Of a stretch of DNA of 64,000 nucleotides, positions 40,410 to 49,378 are shown piece by piece. The DNA is taken from NCBI RefSeq assembly GCF_013376475.1, contig NZ_CP045508.1, positions 2,888,001 to 2,952,000 on the forward strand, in the 5' to 3' direction. Position 1 is the first letter of the stretch, and each line of letters opens with the position of its first letter. The notes beneath the pieces are model-generated. The model worked only from the letters and a program-made list of their open reading frames with translations. It made no database searches and was not told where the DNA came from. The position numbers and the translations under genes were made by a program. The stretch comes from Desulfolutivibrio sulfoxidireducens (lineage in GTDB: Bacteria > Desulfobacterota > Desulfovibrionia > Desulfovibrionales > Desulfovibrionaceae).

Positions 40410-42866
40410 CTAGCAGGTTTCCAAAGATTGGCAACCGCGCGCCGCGCCCACCAGGCGCGCGGCCTCGCGCACCGCGCCCACAGCGTCTGGGGAATAGCCG
40501 TCCGCGCCGATGGATGCGGCAAAGGCATCGGTGACCACCGCGCCGCCGACCATGATCCTGGCCCGGCAGCCCTTCTCGTCGCGCAGGCGCACGGTATCGG
40601 CCATGCGCACCATGGTGGTGGTCATCAGCGCCGAGAGCCCGATGACGTCGGCGTCGATGTCCAGGGCCTCGCCCACGATGCGTTCGGCCGGAACGTCCTT
40701 GCCCAGGTCCACCACCTCGTAGCCGTGGTTGGCCAGCATCAGGCACACGATGTTCTTGCCGATATCGTGGATGTCCCCCTCCACTGTGGCCATGACGATG
40801 CGTCCGGCGCCCTCGCCCTCCGAGGCGTCGGCCAAAAGGGGCCTGAGGCGGTCGAACCCCAGGCGCATGGTCTCGGCCGAGAGCAGAAGCTGGGGCAGGA
40901 AGTATTCCTTGCGCTCGTATTTTTGCCCCACCTCCAGGATGCCCGGGATGAGTTCGCCGTTGAGGATCTCCGAGGCGGCGCGGCCCGAGGCCAGGGCGGC
41001 CTCGATCATGGCCGGCAGGCCCGCCTTGTCGCCCTGGATCACGGCCTGGCGCAGGGTCGCGGCCGGCCCCCTGGCCGGGGCGCCTCCCGCCGCGTTGCCG
41101 GCTCCCTGTCCAGGAACGGCCGCCCCTCCCCCGTTTCCGGACCTCCATCCGGCATAGGAGGCGATAAACCTCCCGGCCTGGGGATCGCGGGCCCGCAGCA
41201 CCTCGGCGGCGAAGGCCGTCTCCCGAAGCCGCGCGGAATTGGGGTTGGCGATGACCGCGGCCAGGCCGCTTCCCATGCACATGGCCAAAAAGGTGGAATT
41301 GACCAGTTCCCTGGCCGGCAGCCCGAAGGAGATGTTGGACAGCCCCAGGCAGGTGGGCAGGCCCCAGGCCTCGCGGCAATGGCGGATGGTCTCGAAGCAG
41401 GCCAGGGCCGCCTCGGACTTGGAGGATACGGTCAGGGCCAGGGCGTCCACCATGATCAGGTGTTTGGGGATGCCCAGGCCAAGGGCCTTGTCCACCAGAC
41501 GCTCCACGATGCCCAGGCGCTCGGCGGCCGTGACCGGAAGCTTGCGGCCCTCCAGGGGAAGCAGGATAAAGGGCGCCCCGTGATGTTTGCAAAGCGGCCC
41601 CAGAAGTTCCATGCGCCCGGGCTCGCCGCTTATGGAATTGACCAGGGCCGAGCCGGGATAGGCCCACAGTCCGGCCGTAAGCGCGGCGATGTCGTTGGAG
41701 TCCAGGCACAGGGGGGCGTCCACCCGGCCGATGAGGCTTTGCACCAGGCGGGGCAGGATCTCGGCCTCGACCACCATGGGCGCGCCCACGTTGACGTCCA
41801 GGATGGCCGCCCCGGACTCGACCTGCTCCGAGGCCAGCCGCAGGGCCTCGGACAGCTCGCCGGCCTGGAGTTCGGCCGTGAGCACGGGCTTTCCCGTGGG
41901 ATTGACGCGTTCGCCGATGACCGCCAGGGGATGGGCTCCGCCCACGGCCACGGTTCGCGACCGGGAGGTGACGGCCAGGGGATTTTCGGCCTCGGGACGC
42001 CTCCAGGGCCGACCGGACACGGCCCGGGCCAGGGCCGCGATGTGGGCCGGGGTGGTGCCGCAGCAGCCGCACAGCACCTTGGCCCCCAGGTCCACGAACC
42101 CGGCCGTTTCCGCGGCGAACTCCTCCGGCCCCATGGGAAAGACGGTGCGGCCGTTTTCCAGCCGGGGCAGGCCGGCGTTGGGTTTGACCAGAAAGGGCAT
42201 GCTGGCGCGCGCCAGCCAGTCCCGGACCACGTCCATCATGCCGGCCGGCCCCAGGCCGCAGTTGACCCCGAGGAGATCGACCCCCAGGTTGCGCATGGTA
42301 TCGGCAAAGACCAGGGGGGTGGTCCCGGTCAGGGAGGCCAGGCCCTCGAAGGTCATGCACACGGCCACGGGCAGGTCGCAGACCTGGTGGCAGGCCAGGA
42401 CCATGGCCTTGGCCTCGGCCAGGTCGAAATGGGTCTCGGCGATGATCATATCCGCGCCGCCCTGGGCCAGCCCCCGGACCTGCTCGGCAAAAACGTCCAC
42501 CAGTTCCCGCAGGGTCAGCTCTCCCATGGGCTGGACGAATTTCCCGGTGGGCCCGATGCTTCCGACGACCAGGACGTCGTCCCCGGCCGCCTCCCGGGCG
42601 ATCTCGGCCATGCGGCGGTTGAGGGCGGTCACGTCCGTGCCGGGGGGCAGCTTGAAGCGGGAGCCGCCGAAGGTGTTGCTGGTCACGGCCCGGGCCCCGG
42701 CCCGGATGTAGTCGAGATGGGAGGTCCGTACGGCCTCGGGATGGGTGAGGCCGAAGAGTTCCGGGGATTGGCCGGGAGGAAGCCCCCGCTGCTGGAGCAG
42801 GGTTCCCGTGGCCCCGTCGAAAATGAGAATCTCACCGGACGCGAGCGCCCGTCTGGCTCTGTTCAT
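40410..42866 (-). CDS. metH: Cobalamin-dependent methionine synthase (lacks reactivation domain)
   Basis: 818 residues. Order: homocysteine S-methyltransferase (about 1-300) with zinc Cys in VNCGLGP and VLCGCCGTTPAH; pterin-binding (about 325-585) with VIGERVNPTGKP and ILDVNVGAP; B12 cap and binding (about 640-818) with VEGDIHDIGKNIV, whose His is the lower Co ligand, and GLSALMTTTM. The AdoMet-dependent activation domain of the 1,227-residue E. coli enzyme is absent, so reactivation needs a separate partner. The ATG at 42866 has AAGGAAA; an upstream in-frame ATG at 42896 is less likely. Confidence 0.95.
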   Translation of the reverse strand: MNRARRALASGEILIFDGATGTLLQQRGLPPGQSPELFGLTHPEAVRTSHLDYIRAGARAVTSNTFGGSRFKLPPGTDVTALNRRMAEIAREAAGDDVLVVGSIGPTGKFVQPMGELTLRELVDVFAEQVRGLAQGGADMIIAETHFDLAEAKAMVLACHQVCDLPVAVCMTFEGLASLTGTTPLVFADTMRNLGVDLLGVNCGLGPAGMMDVVRDWLARASMPFLVKPNAGLPRLENGRTVFPMGPEEFAAETAGFVDLGAKVLCGCCGTTPAHIAALARAVSGRPWRRPEAENPLAVTSRSRTVAVGGAHPLAVIGERVNPTGKPVLTAELQAGELSEALRLASEQVESGAAILDVNVGAPMVVEAEILPRLVQSLIGRVDAPLCLDSNDIAALTAGLWAYPGSALVNSISGEPGRMELLGPLCKHHGAPFILLPLEGRKLPVTAAERLGIVERLVDKALGLGIPKHLIMVDALALTVSSKSEAALACFETIRHCREAWGLPTCLGLSNISFGLPARELVNSTFLAMCMGSGLAAVIANPNSARLRETAFAAEVLRARDPQAGRFIASYAGWRSGNGGGAAVPGQGAGNAAGGAPARGPAATLRQAVIQGDKAGLPAMIEAALASGRAASEILNGELIPGILEVGQKYERKEYFLPQLLLSAETMRLGFDRLRPLLADASEGEGAGRIVMATVEGDIHDIGKNIVCLMLANHGYEVVDLGKDVPAERIVGEALDIDADVIGLSALMTTTMVRMADTVRLRDEKGCRARIMVGGAVVTDAFAASIGADGYSPDAVGAVREAARLVGAARGCQSLETC

Positions 42867-42969
42867 AGGCTTTCCTTGGCGGTTCGGCCGGGCCATTCGG
42901 TCCGGCGATGCGTTTGCACACCTGCCGGATCGGCCGGTGGCAAAACGCGCTTTCGTCTACTGAAAAACA

Positions 42970-42998
42970 TTGAAAAGGACAAACAAAAACTCTATGCT
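42970..42998 (+). promoter_or_regulatory. Strong sigma-70-like promoter of rpoH
   Basis: TTGAAA (42970-42975) and TATGCT (42993-42998) are separated by exactly 17 bp, an ideal spacing. It lies about 110 bp upstream of the rpoH start and points toward it. The divergent metH start lies on the other side. This would give the heat-shock sigma factor a housekeeping transcript. Confidence 0.65.
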
Positions 42999-43105
42999 TG
43001 GCAAGAGGGCATGTCGCCGTCACCCAAGGTCCCTGTTTCCCCGGCATATTCCCGGTACAAACGGATCGCTCGCCGCCGGGCGAGCCACGCCTTTTTTCAC
43101 CCGAA

Positions 43106-44116
43106 ATGAAAACGAAGCTCGCACATAACGACACGTCCTCCGAGGAGGAATATCTCCGGGAGTCCGATGACCCCGCCCCCGAGGCCGTGGATCCCGGGGA
43201 CGGGGAGGAACCCGTCCTCCTTCCCGCGCCCGTGGACTTCAAGCGCACGGGCATGGCCACCCGCGACCCCCTGCAGTTGTACCTACGGGAGATCAGCAAA
43301 TTCCCCATGCTGGCCCAGGACGAGGAATTCGACCTGGCCCGCAGGGTGCGCGACCAGGACGATCAGGATGCCGCCTTCCGGCTGGTTTCCTCGCATTTGC
43401 GGCTGGTGGTCAAGATCGCCATGGACTTTCAGCGCCGCTGGATGCAAAACGTCCTGGACCTGATCCAGGAGGGCAATGTGGGGCTTATGCGCGCGGTCAA
43501 GAAATACGACCCGGAAAAAGGCATCAAGTTCTCCTACTACGCCGCCTATTGGATCAAGGCCTACATCCTCAAATATATCATGGACAACTGGCGGATGGTC
43601 AAGATCGGGACCACCCAAGCCCAGCGCAAGCTTTTCTACAACCTGAACAAGGAACGCCAGCGGCTGCAGACCCAGGGGTTCGACCCCAGCGCCTCCAGGC
43701 TTTCGGAAAGCCTCAACGTCAGCGAATCGGACATCCTGGAGATGGAGCAGCGCCTCAGCGGCAACGACCTGTCCCTGGACGTCTCCCTGGGTGAGGATTC
43801 CTCGGCCACGCGCATCGATTTTCTGCCCGCCCTGACGCCGGGCATCGAGGACATGCTGGCCGACAGCGAGATGTCCACCCAGCTTGAGAAGCACATTCGG
43901 TCCATCCGCTCCAAGCTATCGGACAAGGAACGCGACCTCCTGGAAAACCGCATCCTCTCGGACTCGCCCCTGACGCTGCGCGAAATCGGGGCCAAATACG
44001 GCATCACCCGCGAACGGGTACGCCAGATCGAATCGCGGCTTTTAGGCAAGCTCAAGGATCATCTGTCCAATAAAATTCAGGATTTTTCCTCGGACTGGAT
44101 CAAAAGAAACGAATAA
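43106..44116 (+). CDS. rpoH: Heat-shock sigma factor RpoH (sigma-32)
   Basis: 336 residues. Region 1.2 is RDPLQLYLREISKFPML, region 2.2-2.4 includes VLDLIQEGNVGLMRAVKKYDPEKGIKFSYYAAYWIKAYIL, and region 4.2 ends TLREIGAKYGITRERVRQIESR. The RpoH box (TTQAQRKLFYNLNKERQR) identifies sigma-32 rather than RpoD/RpoS. It directs transcription of chaperone and protease genes. An acidic N-terminal extension of about 45 residues precedes region 1.2 and is longer than in E. coli. A strong promoter lies upstream. Confidence 0.93.
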   Translation: MKTKLAHNDTSSEEEYLRESDDPAPEAVDPGDGEEPVLLPAPVDFKRTGMATRDPLQLYLREISKFPMLAQDEEFDLARRVRDQDDQDAAFRLVSSHLRLVVKIAMDFQRRWMQNVLDLIQEGNVGLMRAVKKYDPEKGIKFSYYAAYWIKAYILKYIMDNWRMVKIGTTQAQRKLFYNLNKERQRLQTQGFDPSASRLSESLNVSESDILEMEQRLSGNDLSLDVSLGEDSSATRIDFLPALTPGIEDMLADSEMSTQLEKHIRSIRSKLSDKERDLLENRILSDSPLTLREIGAKYGITRERVRQIESRLLGKLKDHLSNKIQDFSSDWIKRNE

Positions 44117-44231
44117 CCGGTTGCTGCGAAGCGACGTCTTGCCGCGCCCGCGGCCCAAGGGGGGCGAAGCGTTGCGTCCCCGACACGACAAACCCGACAC
44201 GGCCATGCCGGACGATCCCCGGACCTTCTCC

Positions 44232-45911
44232 ATGCGATATCGTTTTCATTTTCTGTTCGTTCTGGCGCTGTTGCCGTGCCTGATAAGCAACTCCTGTTCG
44301 CCGAAAAATCCCGGCGGGCTGGGCCTTGGGGCCAAGGAGCTGTCCAGGCGGGCCGCCTCGGATTACTATTTCCTGGTCTATCAGGATCTGTTGCGTTCGG
44401 GGAAGCGGGACGAGGCCGCGGCGGTTTTGTCCACGCTGTCGGAGTTGACTCCGGCGCCGCGCCTTCTGCTCGATTTGGCCAACCTGTACTGGGGCATGAA
44501 CCAGCGCGACAAGGCCATCGAGATCCTGCAAGAGGGAGTGAAGCGGTTTCCCGAGGAAAAACAGGTCGTCTTTTACCTGGCCAGCGCCTACCAGATGCAG
44601 CGCCGCCGGGAGGAGGCCATCGCGGTGGTCCGCGCCTACCTGGACAAAAATCCCGGCGACCTGACCGGGCACCAGGAAATGGCCTCCCTGCTCATCGATT
44701 CCGAACGCTACCGGGAGGCCCTGGACTCCCTTGAGAAGCTCCAGGCCTCGGGACCCACCGCCGCCGTCTTTTTCTTCAAGGCCAAGGCCTTTTCGGGCCT
44801 GGGCGACCGCACGTCGGCCATCGCCTCGCTGCGCGAGGCCATCAAGACAGACCCGAACATGGTGGCCGCCTGGGCGGAACTCGGCTTTCTCCTGGAACAG
44901 GAAAAAGACTACAAGGGGGCCGAGGAAAGCTACAAAAAAATCCTGGATCTGGGGGAAGAGGGGCCGGAGGTGTGGCTGCGGCTGATCAAGCTCAATCTCA
45001 AGCTGAAAAACCCCTCCCGGGCCATGGCCCTGTTGGACAAGGCCCCCAGGGAAGACGCCTTTGTCCTGGAATCCCTGTCCGCATTTCTGGTCGAAGGCTA
45101 TGCCGCCGAGGCCGGAAAACTACTCGACCGTCTTGAAAAGACCTCCCCCGCCTCCCCGGACATGCTGTTCTACCGGGCCGTCGTGGCCTACGAGGGCGAG
45201 AAAAAACCGGCCAAGGCCCTGGCCTATCTGGAGCGCGTTCCGGAATCCCACGCCCACTACGACAAGAGCCTTGGTTTTCGCATCCAGTTGCTCCTCGAGA
45301 CGGACAAGTCCGCCAAGGCCCTGGAACTGGCCCGTCAGGCCGCCGAACGTTTCCCGGACAAAAAGGAATTCAGCCTGCTTGCGGCGGCGGCCCTGGAAAA
45401 AACCGGCGACGTCCGGGGCTCGGCCGAGACCCTGGCCCGGGCCGGCGAGAAATGGCCCGACGACCCGGAGATCCTCTACCGCCTGGGCGTGGTCCTGGAG
45501 CGACAAAACCGCCGGGACGAGAGCGTGGCGGCCATGGAAAAGATCATCGTCCTGGACCCCAACCATGCCGACGCGCTCAACTTCGTGGGCTATACCCTGG
45601 CCGACGAGAATCGCGACCTGGCGCGCGCCATGGAACTGATCGGACGGGCCGTGGCCATCGAACCGGACAACCCCTATTTTCTGGATTCCCTGGCCTGGGC
45701 CCACTTTCGCCAGGGAGAGCGCGAGAAGGCCTGGGAGGTCATCCGGCGGGCCGTGGCCCATCCCGTGGCCGACCCGGTGATCTGGGAGCACTACGGCGAC
45801 ATCGCCGCCTCCCTGGGCAAGAAGTCCGAGGCCGCCGAGGGATACCGCAAGGCCCTGTCCGGCAAGCCCGACAACGCGGACGAACTGCGCCGCAAGAAGG
45901 ACGCCCTATGA
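44232..45911 (+). CDS. TPR-repeat lipoprotein
   Basis: 559 residues with signal peptide ending at LISNSC (probable lipidated Cys near 20), followed by roughly fifteen TPR-like helical pairs (for example RLLLDLANLYWGMNQRDKAI and ILYRLGVVLERQNRRDESVA). The last repeats (HADALNFVGYTLADENRDLA) are typical of outer-membrane TPR proteins. ATG 44232 begins the signal sequence; ATG 44205 would add nine residues. The gene overlaps the next by 4 bp, so both are one operon and probably share an envelope task. Exact role unknown. Confidence 0.85.
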   Translation: MRYRFHFLFVLALLPCLISNSCSPKNPGGLGLGAKELSRRAASDYYFLVYQDLLRSGKRDEAAAVLSTLSELTPAPRLLLDLANLYWGMNQRDKAIEILQEGVKRFPEEKQVVFYLASAYQMQRRREEAIAVVRAYLDKNPGDLTGHQEMASLLIDSERYREALDSLEKLQASGPTAAVFFFKAKAFSGLGDRTSAIASLREAIKTDPNMVAAWAELGFLLEQEKDYKGAEESYKKILDLGEEGPEVWLRLIKLNLKLKNPSRAMALLDKAPREDAFVLESLSAFLVEGYAAEAGKLLDRLEKTSPASPDMLFYRAVVAYEGEKKPAKALAYLERVPESHAHYDKSLGFRIQLLLETDKSAKALELARQAAERFPDKKEFSLLAAAALEKTGDVRGSAETLARAGEKWPDDPEILYRLGVVLERQNRRDESVAAMEKIIVLDPNHADALNFVGYTLADENRDLARAMELIGRAVAIEPDNPYFLDSLAWAHFRQGEREKAWEVIRRAVAHPVADPVIWEHYGDIAASLGKKSEAAEGYRKALSGKPDNADELRRKKDAL

Positions 45912-46735
45912 GATTTCCCCTGCGCGCCCGTCTCGTCCTGGCCTGTGTCGCCGCTGTTTTTTTCCTGTCCGGCTGCGCCGCCAAGACCATGGCCCCGACC
46001 GGCCCGGACCCGGCCAAAACCGCCTGGGAGGCCTTTCGCGCCCGGGAAAAGTCCCCTGGCGCGGCCTGGAAGGCCTTTCGCCTGGACGCGAGCCTGAGCT
46101 TCGCCGCGCAGCAGCGTAGCGGTCGTCTGAATCTGGCCTTCTACGGCAATCTCGACCTGCCCCTGCGCCTGGACTTCACCCTGCCCATGGGCGCTCCCTA
46201 CGCCTTCTGGCGCGAGGACGGCGGCGGCTGGACAGCCTATTATCCCGGCAACCAGACGGCGTTTACCCATGAAAACACCCGGGAGGGCATCTCCCGGCTG
46301 GGCCTGCCCCTGCCCTTCGATCTGCGGGAGCTGGCCGCCGTGGCCATCGGCCGTTTCGGGGAACTCATCCCCGCCGCCCACACCTCGGTCAAGAAGCGTC
46401 CCGATGGCTACGAATACGCGCTTGGCCCGGATTCGCGCCTGGCCTCCATCACCCTTGACTTCGAGGGCAAACCGATACATCTCACCGGGCGGGGAATCGA
46501 GCCCTGGCGGGTGGCCTTTGAAGACTATCAGCCGGACCCGGAGGCCAAGGCCCCGCCCGAGCCCAAGCGCATCGTCCTGACCACCCCGGGCGGAACCGTG
46601 GTGAAGCTGCGCATCAAAACGGTCGAAGGCCGCGACCAGTCCTGGCCGGAGAGCGCCCTGACCCTGCCCATCCCGCCGGGCACGGCCGTGCGCTCCCTGG
46701 AGGCGGGCGGTCCCGTCGCGGTTCCGGACATCTGA
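45908..46735 (+). CDS. LolB-like outer-membrane lipoprotein
   Basis: 275 residues with lipobox AAVFFLSGC (Cys about 23). The mature part resembles the LolB/LppX-fold: AFRLDASLSFAAQQRSGRLNLAFYGNLDLPLRLDFTLP and an incomplete half-barrel pattern. LolB receives lipoproteins from LolA at the outer membrane. Here identity is modest, so a specialised lipid or lipoprotein acceptor is possible. It overlaps the TPR lipoprotein gene by 4 bp. Confidence 0.65.
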   Translation: MRFPLRARLVLACVAAVFFLSGCAAKTMAPTGPDPAKTAWEAFRAREKSPGAAWKAFRLDASLSFAAQQRSGRLNLAFYGNLDLPLRLDFTLPMGAPYAFWREDGGGWTAYYPGNQTAFTHENTREGISRLGLPLPFDLRELAAVAIGRFGELIPAAHTSVKKRPDGYEYALGPDSRLASITLDFEGKPIHLTGRGIEPWRVAFEDYQPDPEAKAPPEPKRIVLTTPGGTVVKLRIKTVEGRDQSWPESALTLPIPPGTAVRSLEAGGPVAVPDI

Positions 46736-46797
46736 CGACCCGGCGGACAGGGTCCCCGCCCTCCCCCGGAAAGCCGTTTCACAACCGGAGATTGGAC

Positions 46798-47259
46798 ATG
46801 TCAAAAACCGTTGTCATCGGCTCCGACCACGCCGGGGTCGCCCTCAAGAAACTCCTGTCCGACCACCTCGCGGCCCAGGGATACGACGTCGTCGACGTCG
46901 GCCCGGCCGACACGAAAAGCGTGGACTATCCGATCTTCGCCGCCAGGGCCTGCGACGCCGTATTGGCCCAAAACGCCCTGGGCATCCTGATCTGCGGCAC
47001 GGGACTTGGCATGTCCATGACCGCCAACCGTCGCCCGGGCATCCGCGCCGCACTATGCGCCAACGAATTCATGGCCCGCATGGCCCGCCTGCACAACGAC
47101 GCCAACATCCTGTGCCTGGGCGAGCGCGTCCTCGGGCAGGGTCTGGCCCTGGCCATTGCGGACGCCTTTTTCACCACCGACTTCGAGGGCGGACGCCACA
47201 AACGTCGCCTGGACCTCATGGAGTCCTGCCATGACCGCCCCCAACCCCAGCATCCTTAA
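46798..47259 (+). CDS. rpiB: Ribose-5-phosphate isomerase B
   Basis: 153 residues, the usual RpiB length. SDHAGVALK, SVDYPIFA, GILICGTGLGMSMTANRRPGIRAALC and ANILCLGERVLG are family motifs; Cys in LICGTGLG is the catalytic-site residue. It interconverts ribose-5-P and ribulose-5-P. The ATG at 46798 has CGGAG upstream. The tkt gene follows after a terminator-like hairpin; together with glpX it makes a pentose-phosphate and gluconeogenic module. Confidence 0.94.
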   Translation: MSKTVVIGSDHAGVALKKLLSDHLAAQGYDVVDVGPADTKSVDYPIFAARACDAVLAQNALGILICGTGLGMSMTANRRPGIRAALCANEFMARMARLHNDANILCLGERVLGQGLALAIADAFFTTDFEGGRHKRRLDLMESCHDRPQPQHP

Positions 47260-47295
47260 GGCGCGTCGGCCTTTCCCGCTCCCGCGCGTCATCCG

Positions 47296-47324
47296 AAACG
47301 GCTTCTCCCAAAAAGCCGTTTTTT
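47296..47324 (+). terminator. Rho-independent terminator after rpiB
   Basis: A 9-bp stem AAACGGCTT/AAGCCGTTT (47296-47304, 47313-47321) with an 8-base loop is followed by six T residues (47319-47324). It lies 37 bp after the rpiB stop and before tkt, so tkt-glpX may have its own promoter or depend on read-through. Confidence 0.75.
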
Positions 47325-47378
47325 CCGTTCCCGGACGCCCCCCTTCCCCCTTAAACCCGTAGCGCAAGGACGAAAGCC

Positions 47379-49376
47379 ATGCCTTCCGTAACCGACCTCG
47401 ACCACCAGGCGGTCAACGTCATCAAGGGCCTGATCATGGACGCCACCCGCAAGGCCAATTCCGGCCATCCCGGCGGGGCCATGTCCTCGGCCGACCTCGG
47501 ATACGTGCTTTTCCGGGAATTTTTGAACTCCGACCCGGACGACACCACCTGGTTCAACCGCGACCGGTTCGTGCTCTCGGCCGGGCACGAGTCCATGCTG
47601 CTCTACGCCCTGCTCGTTTTCCAGGGTGTCTTGCCCCTGGAGGACCTCGCGCGATTTCGGCAACTCGGGAGCCGCACCCCGGGCCACCCGGAAAACTTCC
47701 TGACCCCGGGAGTCGAGGCCACCACCGGCCCCCTGGGCCAGGGGTTCGCCATGGCCGTGGGCATGGCCGTGGCCGAGGCCATGCTGCGGGCCAGGCTCGG
47801 CCAGGACATCGTGAACCACTATACCTACGCCCTGGCCTCGGACGGCGACATCCAGACCCCGGTGTGCCTGGGCGCGGCCGCGTTGGCCGGACATTTCGAG
47901 CTTTCCCGGCTCATCGTGTGCTACGACAACAACAAGGTGCAGTTGGCCGGCCCCACCAGCCGCTGTGACCGCACCGACCATAAAAAGGTCTTCGAGGGCC
48001 TGGGTTGGCGGGTCCTGGAGATCGACGGCCACGACCACGCCCGGATACGCGCGGCCCTGGCCGAGGCCAAAACCGACGCCGGCAAGCCCACCCTGATCAT
48101 CGGGCACACCACCATCGCCAAGGGCTCCTGTTCCATGGAGAACAACTGCGACTCCCACGGCTCGCCCTTCTCCGAGCAGGAGATCACAAAGACCAAGGGG
48201 TGTCTGGGCCTTCCCGCCGACACGTCCTTTTTCCTGCCTCCCGAGGCCCTGGAACACTTCCGCGTCCGCCACGCCTCCCTGCGCCAGGCCAAGAAGGACT
48301 GGCTGGACTCCCTGTCCAAGCGCCTGGACGCGGATGGCGATTTCAAATCCCTGTGGCGGCAGTCACTGTGCGCCCCGTCCAAACGGACCTTCACCTGGCC
48401 CGAATTCGAACCCGGCGCATCCGTGGCCACCCGCAAGGCCTGGGGCGCGGCCCTGGCCGCGCTCATCGACCAGATGCCCCTTTTCGTGGGCGGTTCGGCC
48501 GACCTCGACCCCTCCAACCAGACCGCGAAATTCCGGGATGCCACCGGCATTTTTAGCCCGGACAACCCGGCCGGCCGCACCCTGTGCTTCGGGGTCCGCG
48601 AATTCCCCATGGGCGCGCTTATTAACGGCATCGCCCTGCACGGCGGCCTGGTCCCCTTCGGGGCCACCTTCCTGGTCTTTTCCGACTATGAGCGAAACGC
48701 CCTGCGCATGTCGGCCCTGCAGCGCCTACCGGTATTGCATGTCTTCACCCATGACTCCTTTTACGTGGGCGAGGACGGCCCCACCCACCAGCCCATCGAG
48801 CACGCCAGTTCCCTGCGGCTGATCCCGAACATGCTGGTCATGCGCCCGGCCGACGCCCGGGAGACGTGCCTTTGCGTGGACACGGCCCTCAAACAGGATA
48901 GCCGCCCCACCTGCCTGCTCTTGACCCGCCAGGGCCTGCCGGTCCTGGACGCGGCCCGGTTTCCCGGGGTGTCCGAGGGCGTGGCCAGGGGCGGGTATAT
49001 CCTCACCGACGCCCCGGACGGCAACCCGGACGGCATCCTTTTGGCCTCGGGCTCCGAGGTCTCCCTGGCCCTTGCGGCCCGCGCCCTTTTGCCGGAATTC
49101 AAGCTGCGGGTGGTCAGCATGCCCTGCATGGAGCTTTTCGACGAGCAGCCCAAGGCGTACCGCGAGGCCGTGCTGCCGCCCGCGGTGGCCCGGCGCTTCG
49201 CCGTGGAGGCCGGGCGTCCCGAACTGTGGTGCAAGTATACCGGCAGCCTGGACCGGGTCCTGGGCATCAGCCGTTTCGGGGCCTCGGCCCCGGCCGGGCT
49301 TCTGGCCGCCGAATACGGATTCACCCCGGACAAGCTGGCCAAACTGGTGCATCGGGCCTTTGGCGGGAAGGAGTAG
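47379..49376 (+). CDS. tkt: Transketolase
   Basis: 665 residues. TPP-binding motif region ASDGDIQTPVCLGAAALAGHFELSRLIVCYDNNKVQ, DATRKANSGHPGGAMSSADL at the N-terminus, EATTGPLGQGFAMAVGMAVAE, and HDSFYVGEDGPTHQPIEH in the pyrimidine domain are canonical. It transfers two-carbon units in the non-oxidative pentose pathway. The start has AAGGA eleven bases upstream. glpX follows after 2 bp. Confidence 0.96.
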   Translation: MPSVTDLDHQAVNVIKGLIMDATRKANSGHPGGAMSSADLGYVLFREFLNSDPDDTTWFNRDRFVLSAGHESMLLYALLVFQGVLPLEDLARFRQLGSRTPGHPENFLTPGVEATTGPLGQGFAMAVGMAVAEAMLRARLGQDIVNHYTYALASDGDIQTPVCLGAAALAGHFELSRLIVCYDNNKVQLAGPTSRCDRTDHKKVFEGLGWRVLEIDGHDHARIRAALAEAKTDAGKPTLIIGHTTIAKGSCSMENNCDSHGSPFSEQEITKTKGCLGLPADTSFFLPPEALEHFRVRHASLRQAKKDWLDSLSKRLDADGDFKSLWRQSLCAPSKRTFTWPEFEPGASVATRKAWGAALAALIDQMPLFVGGSADLDPSNQTAKFRDATGIFSPDNPAGRTLCFGVREFPMGALINGIALHGGLVPFGATFLVFSDYERNALRMSALQRLPVLHVFTHDSFYVGEDGPTHQPIEHASSLRLIPNMLVMRPADARETCLCVDTALKQDSRPTCLLLTRQGLPVLDAARFPGVSEGVARGGYILTDAPDGNPDGILLASGSEVSLALAARALLPEFKLRVVSMPCMELFDEQPKAYREAVLPPAVARRFAVEAGRPELWCKYTGSLDRVLGISRFGASAPAGLLAAEYGFTPDKLAKLVHRAFGGKE

Positions 49377-49378
49377 CC

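Noticed and set aside
40428-43109. Plus-strand open frame of 893 codons
   Set aside because: Antisense to metH; no recognisable domain.
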